A stretch of 64,000 nucleotides of DNA, from assembly GCF_004366795.1 (NCBI RefSeq), contig NZ_SORF01000004.1, forward strand, positions 186,001 through 250,000, read 5' to 3'. Of the stretch, positions 1 through 8,234 are shown one piece after another (positions within the stretch are counted from its first letter, which is position 1; each line of letters starts with the position of its first letter). Position numbers and translations under genes: made by a program. The stretch comes from Alicyclobacillus sacchari (GTDB lineage: Bacteria > Bacillota > Bacilli > Alicyclobacillales > Alicyclobacillaceae). A model generated the notes under the pieces. That model worked only from the letters and a program-made list of their open reading frames with translations, made no database searches and was not told the origin of the DNA.

Positions 1-545
1 GCGGCCAAATAAATGACCATATTGAACGGAAAGTACTCCCATAAAGAGACAAATGCCAACGCCCAGTTGATAACATGGTTATTTCCAATCCAGTCGGCAG
101 CCAATCCGCCAAGGCCAACCGCACGTAGAATCGTATTGAGTGCACCATTATCCTGGTACATAAATTGGAATATATATACAACTGCAACGGCGTTCAACAT
201 GTATGGAATGAAGAGTACAGAACGAAATCCGTTGCGAACCTTTACCTTTTTACTCAGGAGCAACGCCAACCCTAAAGCAATTACGTTTTGCACCAGTCCG
301 CCGACAAAGTAACTGAGGTTGTGAAGGAACACGCCAAACAACGCCGGATTCTTGAAAATTTCCATGTAATTATGCAGTCCAACCCAGGGATACGAGGTTG
401 AGAGTCCATTCCAAGACGTGAAACTATACAGAATCAACTTAATGGCCGGATATAGTGAAAAGGTCACCAGTAGGACTAATGGGATGATCAAGAAGCCAAT
501 AATCAGCAATCTGCGTTGGGCCTTGTAGCTGACGTGGAAGTTCAC
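1..545 (-). CDS. Sugar ABC transporter permease, CUT1 (MalF-like), 3' end cut by window edge
   Basis: Membrane subunit of a carbohydrate ABC importer. The 181 visible codons show an N-terminal transmembrane segment (LLIIGFLIIPLVLLVTFSLY), a conserved segment containing GLHNYMEIFKNP, then three more hydrophobic helices. The frame is still open at the window edge and stops just before the expected EAA cytoplasmic loop (last residues FNMVIYLA). The start is GTG at 545 with GGGGAG about 9 nt upstream. It lies downstream of the substrate-binding lipoprotein gene, with a stem-loop between them, as in mal/msm operons. The substrate cannot be read from sequence. A second permease gene probably follows outside the window. 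Confidence 0.85.
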   Translation of the reverse strand, partial: MNFHVSYKAQRRLLIIGFLIIPLVLLVTFSLYPAIKLILYSFTSWNGLSTSYPWVGLHNYMEIFKNPALFGVFLHNLSYFVGGLVQNVIALGLALLLSKKVKVRNGFRSVLFIPYMLNAVAVVYIFQFMYQDNGALNTILRAVGLGGLAADWIGNNHVINWALAFVSLWEYFPFNMVIYLA

Positions 546-577
546 AGCGATTCACTCTCCCCAGATCCATCCAGAAT

Positions 578-606
578 CCAATCCCCCCAAGAGTTGGGGG
601 GATTGG
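578..606 (-). promoter_or_regulatory. Intercistronic stem-loop between binding-protein and permease genes
   Basis: A perfect 13-bp stem (CCAATCCCCCCAA / TTGGGGGGATTGG) with a 3-nt GAG loop sits between the binding-protein stop and the permease ribosome binding site. No U-run follows on the minus strand, so it is unlikely to be a full terminator. Similar hairpins in other sugar operons stabilise the upstream message and give more binding protein than permease. That role is inferred. Confidence 0.6.
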
Positions 607-628
607 GTGCAGCCCGTGAACGATCTCA

Positions 629-1909
629 TCATTGTCCTGACAGCGAAGCTGCGTTAGCCCATTGCTGGTTAAACTGTTGCAACGCCGTCGCGAAATCTTG
701 CGCATTCAAGACCGTTTGCACGGCACCGCCACCATTGATATCGATCTGTGAGTTGTTTTCCAACTGTGTAAGTGCAGTCGTGCTTGGCACACCTTGAACA
801 ACCTTGGCCTGCGAATACAACTGCTGGATTTGCGGTACGTTCGATTTCATACCTTTCACAGGTGGCAGACCACCAGCATAGTTTGGATACCCAGATTCAA
901 GAACCATCCACTTAACAAATGCCTCAGCAGCCGGAATGTTTTTGCTGTGCTTGTTGACTGCCAACTCCCAATCCGGCGTCATAATCGCGATCGGCTTGCC
1001 ATGATTCGTCGCCGGGAACGGGAAAAAGCCCACATTAGAGCTACTCGTCCCAGCCGAGACGATTTGCGGGATAGCCCATTGCCCAAGGTACATCATCGCA
1101 ACTTTGCCTTGCGCTTCCATCGTCTTGGAGTTCGCCCAGTTTGTATTCTTCCAATCAGGCTCTGCCCATCCGTTTTTCACAATGGTATGGACGATGTTCA
1201 GCGCCTGCCCCATCGGCGCGCTCGATGAAAACGGAGCTTTGTTGTTGACGATGGTGTTGAGGTAATTGGGATTGCCCGCGATCACGTCAGGCAGTGTATC
1301 CGTCCAATTGGCAAGCGGCCATTTCGCCGTATAGTTGAGTGCAATAGGAATGATGCCCGCCTTCTTCAGTTTTGCACAATCCGCGTAGAATTCGTTTAAC
1401 GTGGTCGGTACGGAAGTAATACCTGCTTTTTTAAACGCCGTCTTGTTATAGACAATGCCATTCACATCACCAAACGTTGGAATGCCGTAAACATGTCCAT
1501 TATAGGATTGAAAATCCTTAAAGTAGATTTTGTTATCCAACCCCAAATTATCGAGGGGGACAAAAAACTGTGGTAATTCATTTGGAGTGATGTTGGGTAA
1601 GATCAACATCACGTCTGGATAGGTACCTCCGTTCATCTGCGCTTGAACCGTACTGTTATCGACAAACGTCTGCCATTTCACCGTAATCCCCGGATGTGTT
1701 TTCGCGAACTCCTCTGAATACTTCTGAAGCATGCCGTTAGCCTGCATATCTGTGCGATTCGTCAACACCGTAATGGTTTTGGCCGTTTGCGAAGCTGCAC
1801 CAGTTTGGTTTGCGTTAGTGTCTGGTTTGGAAACGGATTGTGTTCCACACCCCGCCAAAGCCAAAGCGCTTACACCCGTAATAGAGACCACTGCAACCCA
1901 TTTTTTCAA
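629..1909 (-). CDS. Extracellular sugar-binding lipoprotein (SBP family 1)
   Basis: High-affinity substrate receptor of the CUT1 importer, lipid-anchored outside the membrane. The 426-residue protein has a lipoprotein signal peptide (ALALAGC, lipidated Cys21), a short Gln/Asn/Ala-rich linker, then a family 1 solute-binding fold: ITVLTNRTD strand, YPDVMLILPN, AFKKAGITSVPTT, VAMMYLGQWA and a C-terminal AEAFVKWMVLESG helix. Translation starts at TTG with AGAAGGGGG about 10 nt upstream. It is first in the operon and is followed by the permease. The closest characterised relatives bind oligosaccharides, but the ligand here is unknown. Confidence 0.9.
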   Translation of the reverse strand: MKKWVAVVSITGVSALALAGCGTQSVSKPDTNANQTGAASQTAKTITVLTNRTDMQANGMLQKYSEEFAKTHPGITVKWQTFVDNSTVQAQMNGGTYPDVMLILPNITPNELPQFFVPLDNLGLDNKIYFKDFQSYNGHVYGIPTFGDVNGIVYNKTAFKKAGITSVPTTLNEFYADCAKLKKAGIIPIALNYTAKWPLANWTDTLPDVIAGNPNYLNTIVNNKAPFSSSAPMGQALNIVHTIVKNGWAEPDWKNTNWANSKTMEAQGKVAMMYLGQWAIPQIVSAGTSSSNVGFFPFPATNHGKPIAIMTPDWELAVNKHSKNIPAAEAFVKWMVLESGYPNYAGGLPPVKGMKSNVPQIQQLYSQAKVVQGVPSTTALTQLENNSQIDINGGGAVQTVLNAQDFATALQQFNQQWANAASLSGQ

Positions 1910-2250
1910 GTTGAATCCCCCTTCTCATCTTATCAAGCAGATTCCATTCCTTCGGTATAACGTCAATGACAAAACACCAAGGACCTAACGATAGAATAAC
2001 AAATACAACACAAGTTGAAAACAACAAAACGACCACCCAACCGAAATATAATACTGGTTAACTTTCGTAAATATATTTGTTAGCATGATATGGGTAGGTC
2101 TTGCAAAAGTCCGTTTACATCAAACAGTGCCGGCCTCGCCCGTCAGAACGGACAATTCGATGAAAAACCTAGGGGAAACATTACGACTCAACTTGTGGAT
2201 GGACCATTACCTTGGTGAAGCATCAAGGGGATTCATTCATTTGTTATCCT

Positions 2251-2278
2251 AACATAGACATACCAACATAAGCGTCAA
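2251..2278 (-). promoter_or_regulatory. Candidate sigma-A promoter of the sugar ABC operon
   Basis: On the minus strand TTGACG (2273-2278) and TATGTT (2251-2256) are separated by 16 bp. It would give an unusually long leader of about 340 nt before the binding-protein start. Within that leader TGTAAACG resembles half of a catabolite-responsive element, but the other half does not match. The remaining 1910-2250 stretch is AT-rich, with no gene that I can support. Confidence 0.4.
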
Positions 2279-2295
2279 TGACCATTTCATTACGC

Positions 2296-2336
2296 GAAAA
2301 AGGCCTGTCGGGTAGCACTTTCCTACCTAACAGGCC
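2296..2336 (-). terminator. Intrinsic terminator after the AraC-type regulator
   Basis: The minus strand reads GGCCTGT-AGGTAG, a 7-nt loop region, CTACC-ACAGGCC, then TTTTTCG. The stem has one mismatch and is followed by a U-run 20 nt beyond the regulator stop codon. Confidence 0.85.
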
Positions 2337-2357
2337 GCGGCCATACATGCTGCGCGA

Positions 2358-3563
2358 TTAGTCCGGATCGTGGATACCTAGCGATTGGCGTACTGCGCGA
2401 TCCCGGAACGCTTTAGGTGTCAGCCCCACCTGACGCTTGAACAGCTTATTGAAATATGTGGGGTCTGGATACCCGACGTGAGCGCCGACTTCGTAAGCCT
2501 TGAGATGAAAATCATGCAACAGCATATCTTTTGCCTTATTCAAACGAGTCTGAACAATAAATTCGCGAATTGTCATACCCGTCTCACTCTTGAACCGCTT
2601 GCTCAGATAGCTTGGGCTCAGGAAGACGCGTGCTGCCAAAGACGCGACATCGAGATCCGAATCATAATTCGATTCAATCACCTGGATGACCTGCCCAATT
2701 TGCGCGCTATGGGCCGATGTGACGGCCTCTTCACGCCCCATGATGACCATGAGGCACTGCTTCAGCCGTTCTCGCCAGTCCCACCACTTGGGGCACTGTT
2801 TGCCCACGTATTGAAGCCACTGCCGCGTTGACAGCGGCAATTGCATCAGACGGTCACGGCCGCTACCGGCCTTGAGTCCAATTGCCGCCAGCAATACTTG
2901 CGCCGACAATTCAGCGACATCCTCAATCCGATAACTGCGCTCCACAATTTGATTGAATACCTGATCGATCACGGTGGAAGCTCCTTCGTAACCACGATCG
3001 TCCAAGGCCGTGATGATACGGCTCAAATAGCGCATCCGATCTTCGTCGGAAATGGCAACGAGCTCGCGATCCAATCGTGAAAATGCATCGTCCTGATAGA
3101 TGTTCAGATGGCAGGCGGACGTTGCTTCAAGCACTGCGGTCCACCAGCGGCGGACATCGGTGTCGACAAATGTCCGACTGACTCCAACAAGCGATCTTTC
3201 TGATGCGAGGCGGGCAATGCCAGCCTCGAATGATCCCATTGCACGCTCGGGCGAAAATGCGGCGAACGTGATGATATATGTGTTGGCATCACAGGTTAGC
3301 ACATGAACGCATTCGAAGCCTCCCGCTTGCATTTGTGTTAAAAATGGATAGATGGGAACGACCTGTGAACTCCGTATGGTACACAGCAACAGTTCCTTGC
3401 GCTCGTGAACCCGTTCTAAGAGTTTGCCCACTTCCATAAAGTTGACCTCAATTGGCTTCTGTTGCAGGACATCCCATGAGGTCATTGGCCAAGCCGGACC
3501 TTGTTCAACAAACGCATGAAACACAGGTTGCCCCATGATATTTTTCTGTACGCTCAAGCTCAC
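2358..3563 (-). CDS. AraC-family transcriptional regulator
   Basis: DNA-binding regulator, probably of the adjacent sugar transporter operon. The C-terminal ~100 residues form two helix-turn-helix motifs typical of AraC/XylS (VASLAARVFLSPSYLSKRFK, then YEVGAHVGYPDPTYFNKLFK followed by GLTPKAFRDR). The N-terminal ~290 residues show no receiver Asp motif and no obvious cupin, so the sensor part is unclassified. I place the start at GTG 3563, because GAGGGGAGGGG lies 4 nt upstream. A longer frame from 3638 has no ribosome binding site. It is followed by its own terminator and is transcribed in the same direction as the transport operon. Confidence 0.85.
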   Translation of the reverse strand: MSLSVQKNIMGQPVFHAFVEQGPAWPMTSWDVLQQKPIEVNFMEVGKLLERVHERKELLLCTIRSSQVVPIYPFLTQMQAGGFECVHVLTCDANTYIITFAAFSPERAMGSFEAGIARLASERSLVGVSRTFVDTDVRRWWTAVLEATSACHLNIYQDDAFSRLDRELVAISDEDRMRYLSRIITALDDRGYEGASTVIDQVFNQIVERSYRIEDVAELSAQVLLAAIGLKAGSGRDRLMQLPLSTRQWLQYVGKQCPKWWDWRERLKQCLMVIMGREEAVTSAHSAQIGQVIQVIESNYDSDLDVASLAARVFLSPSYLSKRFKSETGMTIREFIVQTRLNKAKDMLLHDFHLKAYEVGAHVGYPDPTYFNKLFKRQVGLTPKAFRDRAVRQSLGIHDPD

Positions 3564-3710
3564 GGTACCCCTCCCCTCGCGCCCCACGAGGAATGAAAAC
3601 GGTTTCTCAAAATCATTATAAAGAATAACATGCGACACAGGGAGACGTATTGTACATCAATATTGTCTTTCTTGATTATTGTTTGCGAAACTAAACAATT
3701 TTGTCCACCT

Positions 3711-3750
3711 AAAGGAAAAGTGGACGAACACTCTTAGGCTTTCGTCCACT
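3711..3750 (-). terminator. Intrinsic terminator overlapping the end of the HelD-like gene
   Basis: The minus strand has AGTGGACGAA and TTCGTCCACT arms around a 12-nt loop, followed by TTTTCCTTT. The 5' arm includes the last sense codons of the helicase gene. Confidence 0.75.
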
Positions 3751-5869
3751 CGATCAAACGCGTAATTGGATCTGCGTGAAGGATGCAAAGTCGGTGTAAA
3801 GCTCTCGTGCAACCAACGTACAATAGCTTTGCATCTCGCTCGCTCAAATGGTAATGATGAGCATCGGCATCGACGACAATCACACTGTCAAACTCCAACC
3901 CTTTCGCAAGATAAATCGGAACAATGCTCATACCGCCCTCGTAATCCGTGCGATCGGCCGTCAACAAGTGCGCGTCGAGCCCCGCTTCCAAGCAGGCGTT
4001 GTGGTAGACATGTGCATCTTCTTCTGTTCGAGTAAGCACGGCTACCGTCGACGACAACTCACGCATCGCCAACATGTGATGAAGTGCAGCCTCAAACCGA
4101 TCGCGCCACGCCACCTCCTCCACCATCACCTTGTCTCCACTGCGGAAAATCGGCTTTGCTTCGACCGATGGTGCAAAAGGCCGCAAAATTCGATTGGCAA
4201 ATTCAATAATCTCGAAAGTCGACCGATAAGACACGGACAATTCCACATACCGGCACCCGCCCGGAAACTGGTCGATGAACTCACGCCAATCGCGAATTCC
4301 CGCCTCGCTGTGTATGCTCTGCGAAAGATCGCCAAGAATGGTGAACGAGTTACTTGGGCAGTAAGCACGCAAAACCTCTAAGTGTACAGGTGAGAAATCC
4401 TGTGCTTCGTCAATCACGACGTGATCGAACCGATCGCGCGGGTCAACGCCGTATAGCCACTGATGAATCGCGAGTAGAAGCGGCAGATCTTCCGGCTGCA
4501 CGTGGAGACGTGCACCGCGTTTAGCAGGCTGTCGCAACGAAGACGTCGTCAAGTCAGGATGCCACTCAAGAAACTGACGGTACAGGCTCAGGGGATCCAT
4601 GCTTGGCCACCGCTCTTCATATTGACGAATGGCCGCAGCCAATTTTCGTTTCGATGACCTATCCGTCTGACCGACAGCTTTGGCCTCCATCTCGAAATGC
4701 CGACGAACGCGCGCTAGCACCCGCTGCCTGCGTACTAACACGGGGTAAGAGGCGTATTCTTCAAAGAACCAGCGAACGACGGTCGCATGTTCGAGCGACC
4801 GCCCGAACGGCGCAAGCGCTCCCCCCGCAGGGGGCATCGACCGTTCACTTTCGGTGAGAAAGACCTGCAAACTGCGCAGCGTTTCGAGCTTGCCCTTACA
4901 CTCGACCTCCCGCATCGCGGCCGTATATTCGGTGGGTTGGCGAAGTGCGAACCGCTGTCGCAGGCGCTCACCGGGATCGACCAAGAGCACGGCGTGATCG
5001 AGCACACGCAGGGCAAACGCGGAAAAAGTCGTCTGCTGCACGCCGCCCACTCCAAGTTCGGGGAGAACTTCGGAAATATAGTCGACGAACATCGCCGATG
5101 GCGCGAAGATGACCATGCGCTCTGCGCGAAGCCGCTCTGCGTGCTGGTAAAGCAGATAGGCGAGTCTGTGCAGGGCGACGGTCGTCTTGCCGCTGCCCGC
5201 GACACCCTGGATGACAATCGGCAAATTTCTGTCTGCGCGAATGATTTCGTTTTGCTCCGCCTGGATTGTCGCGACGATGTCGCGCAGCCGGCTGTCCTTG
5301 GCATCTCCGAGGCGGTAGAGGAGAAACTCGTCCGTCGCCGCCGTTTGCTGCTGTCCCTCAACATAGCTGTCGACCACGCGTTGCAACTCGCCATCCCGGA
5401 CGACAATATTGCGTTTGAGCGACACCTTCCCTCGCACCTCGCCCTCGGGCGAAACGTAGCGCGCTTCACCTCCCTGTCCGGCAAACGAATAAAACAGACT
5501 GGCTGCAGGCGCGCGCCAATCCAGGACCATGCGATCGCCAGAAACCGGATCGTCGATCCCGCGTTTGCCGATATACAACCGCTCGACACCTGTCCCTTCT
5601 GGAGAGAAGTCGATGCGCCCGAAATATGGCTCGCGCATTGCGCTTGCGAGTGCTCGCCGACGCTCGCGCGCCAACCCGGCGACAGCGACATCCGCCACTT
5701 CGTCCGCCGTCAACGCTTCGTCTTGATCTTCCTCATCCTCGTCGCGCAAAGGCGGCTTTGGCCCACCCGCCAAAGCCTGCTCCATTGTCTGCAACACGCG
5801 CTGAAGCCGCAGTGCCTCCTCCTCGAACGGATCGACCGCCGCGCGAGGAAATGCATCGGCCTCGTTCAT
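3734..5869 (-). CDS. helD: HelD-like superfamily 1 helicase / RNA polymerase recycling factor
   Basis: UvrD/Rep-type ATPase of the HelD family, which in Bacillus binds RNA polymerase and recycles it from DNA. The 711 residues include an N-terminal charged coiled segment, Walker A at about 222-230 (GVAGSGKTT), the DEAQD Walker B motif (VVIDEAQDF), motif III region GDLSQSIH, and the C-terminal UvrD motifs (YLAKGLEFDSVIV, LYVGCTRALHRL). Length is near the Bacillus protein. ATG is preceded by AAGGGGG and abuts the upstream exporter stop, so translation is probably coupled. Its pairing with a drug-exporter gene is unusual but its meaning is unknown. Confidence 0.85.
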   Translation of the reverse strand: MNEADAFPRAAVDPFEEEALRLQRVLQTMEQALAGGPKPPLRDEDEEDQDEALTADEVADVAVAGLARERRRALASAMREPYFGRIDFSPEGTGVERLYIGKRGIDDPVSGDRMVLDWRAPAASLFYSFAGQGGEARYVSPEGEVRGKVSLKRNIVVRDGELQRVVDSYVEGQQQTAATDEFLLYRLGDAKDSRLRDIVATIQAEQNEIIRADRNLPIVIQGVAGSGKTTVALHRLAYLLYQHAERLRAERMVIFAPSAMFVDYISEVLPELGVGGVQQTTFSAFALRVLDHAVLLVDPGERLRQRFALRQPTEYTAAMREVECKGKLETLRSLQVFLTESERSMPPAGGALAPFGRSLEHATVVRWFFEEYASYPVLVRRQRVLARVRRHFEMEAKAVGQTDRSSKRKLAAAIRQYEERWPSMDPLSLYRQFLEWHPDLTTSSLRQPAKRGARLHVQPEDLPLLLAIHQWLYGVDPRDRFDHVVIDEAQDFSPVHLEVLRAYCPSNSFTILGDLSQSIHSEAGIRDWREFIDQFPGGCRYVELSVSYRSTFEIIEFANRILRPFAPSVEAKPIFRSGDKVMVEEVAWRDRFEAALHHMLAMRELSSTVAVLTRTEEDAHVYHNACLEAGLDAHLLTADRTDYEGGMSIVPIYLAKGLEFDSVIVVDADAHHYHLSERDAKLLYVGCTRALHRLCILHADPITRLIEWTKA

Positions 5870-7123
5870 TCACGCTACCCCCTTGCCCCTGCTGCTTGTA
5901 AGGCGCACTGACCACGCCGCATACCATACGAGCGAACCGACGTCCGCGATCGCAATGACAATGCCCATGGGCAACCCTGTATGTGCCCCGCCCAAGCCTA
6001 CCAGCGGAGACGCCAGGGCGCCGAGTAGCAATTGCGAAACACCGATCAAACCGGCGGCACTGCCAGCGGCGCGGCCATGATTCTGCATCGCAAGCGATGC
6101 CCCCAACGTGCTGACGATACCGACACTCGACACAAGGAGAAAAAGCGACGGCAAGATACCTGCCAGTCCAGCACCAAAGAGTAGGCTCAAGAGCAAGGCG
6201 ACGCCTCCGAGCGCCGCGATGCACGCGCCGGACTGGAACAATCGCGGACCATCCACGCGTTTTGCAAGCCATCCGCTCACCTGGGAAGCCATCACGATGC
6301 CGATGCCATTGATGGCGAAACAGACGCTGAACCACTGTGGCGACAAACCATAGATGTCCTGCAACACAAAGGGCGATCCCGAGATGTAGCCAAACATGCC
6401 AGCGGATACGAGTCCTTGCGAAAAGGCGTATGCCATAAAGATCGGATCGCGAAGCAAACGCCCAAACGACGACGTGATGCCCTTGATTCCCCCCCGCGTG
6501 CGATGGCTCGCAGGCAGTGTCTCCGGCAGATAGAGTGCCACAAGGGCGGTTAAGGCAACGCCAATGCCGCAAAGAATCAAAAATACCCCGCGCCACGACG
6601 TAAAGCGCAACAATTGACCGCCGATGACCGGCGCCAGCACGGGAGCCACACCGTTGATCAACATCAAAAGAGAAAAGAAACGGGTCAACTCGACGCCGCT
6701 GTACATGTCTCGCACCATCGCACGGGCGATCACGATGCCAGCAGATCCACACAGGCCCTGCACAAATCTGAGTGCGACGAGCCCCCAGACCGAAGGCATC
6801 CTTCCACACGCGAAAGAAGCCAACAGATACAAGACAAGACCTACCAAGAGCGGACGTTTGCGGCCGCTGGCATCGCTCACTGGGCCAGCGAACAACTGCC
6901 CAATGGCGAGCCCGACCAGACAAGCGGTCAAGCTGAGTTGCGCCGTCGCCGTCGCCGCATGCAAATCGCGTGCCATCGTCGGCAGTGCAGGCAAATACAT
7001 GTCGATCGACAGCGGTGCGATGGCCGTCAGCACGCCCAAAATCGAGGCCATCTTGAACCGCCCCCACGCTGTCGTGGGCGGTTGCACCGCGGTATCAGGT
7101 ATGCGCTGTAATTCGCTGTTCAT
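5870..7123 (-). CDS. Bcr/CflA-family MFS drug exporter
   Basis: Proton-coupled efflux protein of the DHA1 Bcr/CflA group. The 417 residues contain 12 predicted hydrophobic segments. Family signatures are the first helix region (PLSIDMYLPALP), motif A between TM2 and TM3 (GPVSDASGRKRPL) and ALRFVQGLCGSAG in TM4. The ribosome binding site is AGAGGAG just upstream of ATG. The stop codon is contiguous with the start of the HelD-like helicase gene, so the two form an operon. The substrate is not predictable; relatives export bicyclomycin, chloramphenicol or sulfonamides. Confidence 0.85.
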   Translation of the reverse strand: MNSELQRIPDTAVQPPTTAWGRFKMASILGVLTAIAPLSIDMYLPALPTMARDLHAATATAQLSLTACLVGLAIGQLFAGPVSDASGRKRPLLVGLVLYLLASFACGRMPSVWGLVALRFVQGLCGSAGIVIARAMVRDMYSGVELTRFFSLLMLINGVAPVLAPVIGGQLLRFTSWRGVFLILCGIGVALTALVALYLPETLPASHRTRGGIKGITSSFGRLLRDPIFMAYAFSQGLVSAGMFGYISGSPFVLQDIYGLSPQWFSVCFAINGIGIVMASQVSGWLAKRVDGPRLFQSGACIAALGGVALLLSLLFGAGLAGILPSLFLLVSSVGIVSTLGASLAMQNHGRAAGSAAGLIGVSQLLLGALASPLVGLGGAHTGLPMGIVIAIADVGSLVWYAAWSVRLTSSRGKGVA

Positions 7124-7192
7124 AAGACTCCTCTCCGCGGCGGCCGCATTGACACCAGAATCGCGTTACGGCACCCGTTCTATACTTCGCGT

Positions 7193-8086
7193 TCAAGATA
7201 GTCCGTTCACCAGTTGTTGCCCAAGCCACTGCGTCAGCGAGTTCCAACCGTTAGGCGCAGCGACGGACCGAAACGCGGCCGACATCGAGATGGCCGTCTC
7301 CCCCTGCTTGGCCAACGCGGCTTGCCCCGCTGCCGTCGGGTGCACGTCGTTCTTCAAGATATAATTGCTATGTCCTGCAAACGCATCGAAGGCATCCGCA
7401 ATGGCATCGCCATACGCGACGGCGTCCTTGGCAATCTGTACATTGGCCGCGCCGACAGCGGCTTGGGCCGCCATGTACAAGGACCGATCCGACGCCGGAA
7501 GTGGATTGTACAAGTCGTAGACGACGACAGTCGCCTTCGGATTCAATGCGTGGACGTCGTGCAAAATGGATGCCACATTCGTCGCAATGTTTTCTACACC
7601 CGTGCTCAGACGGGTGGCCAATTGTGCAGACTGATCTGCGGTAAGCGCAATATCGTTCCAATTGGTTGCACCAGCAGGCAGTAATGCCAGGGCCGGTTGC
7701 AGGAGATCATTGCTGCCAATGTCAATGGTCACAATGGTCGCCTTTGCGACGTCGCTGCGCATGCTTGGATCCGATTGCAACGCATGCAGCAGATTCGAGC
7801 TGGTCCACCCCGGAACGCCCAGGTCCATGACACTGTCGTGCTCCTTGGCGCCGATCAGATAAGGAAACGCGAGCTTCGAAGGCGCGCGGTTATCTCCAAG
7901 GTTAAATCCAAACGTAATGGAATCGCCAAGAGCCACGAGGCTTCCCGCTGAACGGTTTGCTGTCTGGCTGTGAGCCATTGTGTGTACAGCCGTCGCAGCA
8001 TGTGACGCCTGTAGGGATACATGAATCGGTGCAGGCAACGTCAACATCGCGACAGACGCGATGGCAATGGGCCCTAGGATCGTCAT
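7193..8086 (-). CDS. Secreted SGNH/GDSL-type lipase/esterase
   Basis: Extracellular serine hydrolase. An N-terminal signal sequence (about residues 1-30) precedes the SGNH blocks: block I ALGDSITFGFN with the nucleophilic Ser, block III DIGSNDLL with the oxyanion Asn, and block V DVHPTAAGQ with catalytic Asp and His. I start at ATG 8086, which leaves a normal signal peptide and has a GTGGGAG site. A longer in-frame GTG at 8140 would begin almost at the predicted transcription start. The acyl substrate is unknown. It is transcribed divergently from the BNR-repeat lipoprotein gene. Confidence 0.85.
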   Translation of the reverse strand: MTILGPIAIASVAMLTLPAPIHVSLQASHAATAVHTMAHSQTANRSAGSLVALGDSITFGFNLGDNRAPSKLAFPYLIGAKEHDSVMDLGVPGWTSSNLLHALQSDPSMRSDVAKATIVTIDIGSNDLLQPALALLPAGATNWNDIALTADQSAQLATRLSTGVENIATNVASILHDVHALNPKATVVVYDLYNPLPASDRSLYMAAQAAVGAANVQIAKDAVAYGDAIADAFDAFAGHSNYILKNDVHPTAAGQAALAKQGETAISMSAAFRSVAAPNGWNSLTQWLGQQLVNGLS

Positions 8087-8151
8087 ATGGAACTCCCACT
8101 TCCGTCCGCTTTCACTTGAATTTGTAGATTCTCGCACCACAATCTATTCTC

Positions 8152-8157
8152 ATTATA
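8152..8157 (-). promoter_or_regulatory. Candidate -10 box of the GDSL esterase gene
   Basis: Perfect TATAAT on the minus strand, with a weak -35 (TTCCAA) 17 bp upstream. It lies about 65 nt before the chosen start. Confidence 0.5.
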
Positions 8158-8199
8158 GGATTGCGTATGCGCGTTTGGAAGCGGATTTTGGAATTGGTT

Positions 8200-8208
8200 T
8201 GGTATACT
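8200..8208 (+). promoter_or_regulatory. Extended -10 promoter of the BNR-repeat lipoprotein gene
   Basis: TGGTATACT is an extended -10 element (TGn plus TATACT). It lies 26 nt upstream of the start codon, and no good -35 is visible. Confidence 0.5.
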
Positions 8209-8234
8209 TTAAGAAACAGGGAGGCGGTTGAGAC

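Noticed and set aside
4787-5911. Long open frame on the plus strand (374 codons)
   Set aside because: It is antisense to the HelD-like gene, has no ribosome binding site or recognisable motif, and its His/Arg-rich composition is typical of a GC-rich antisense shadow.
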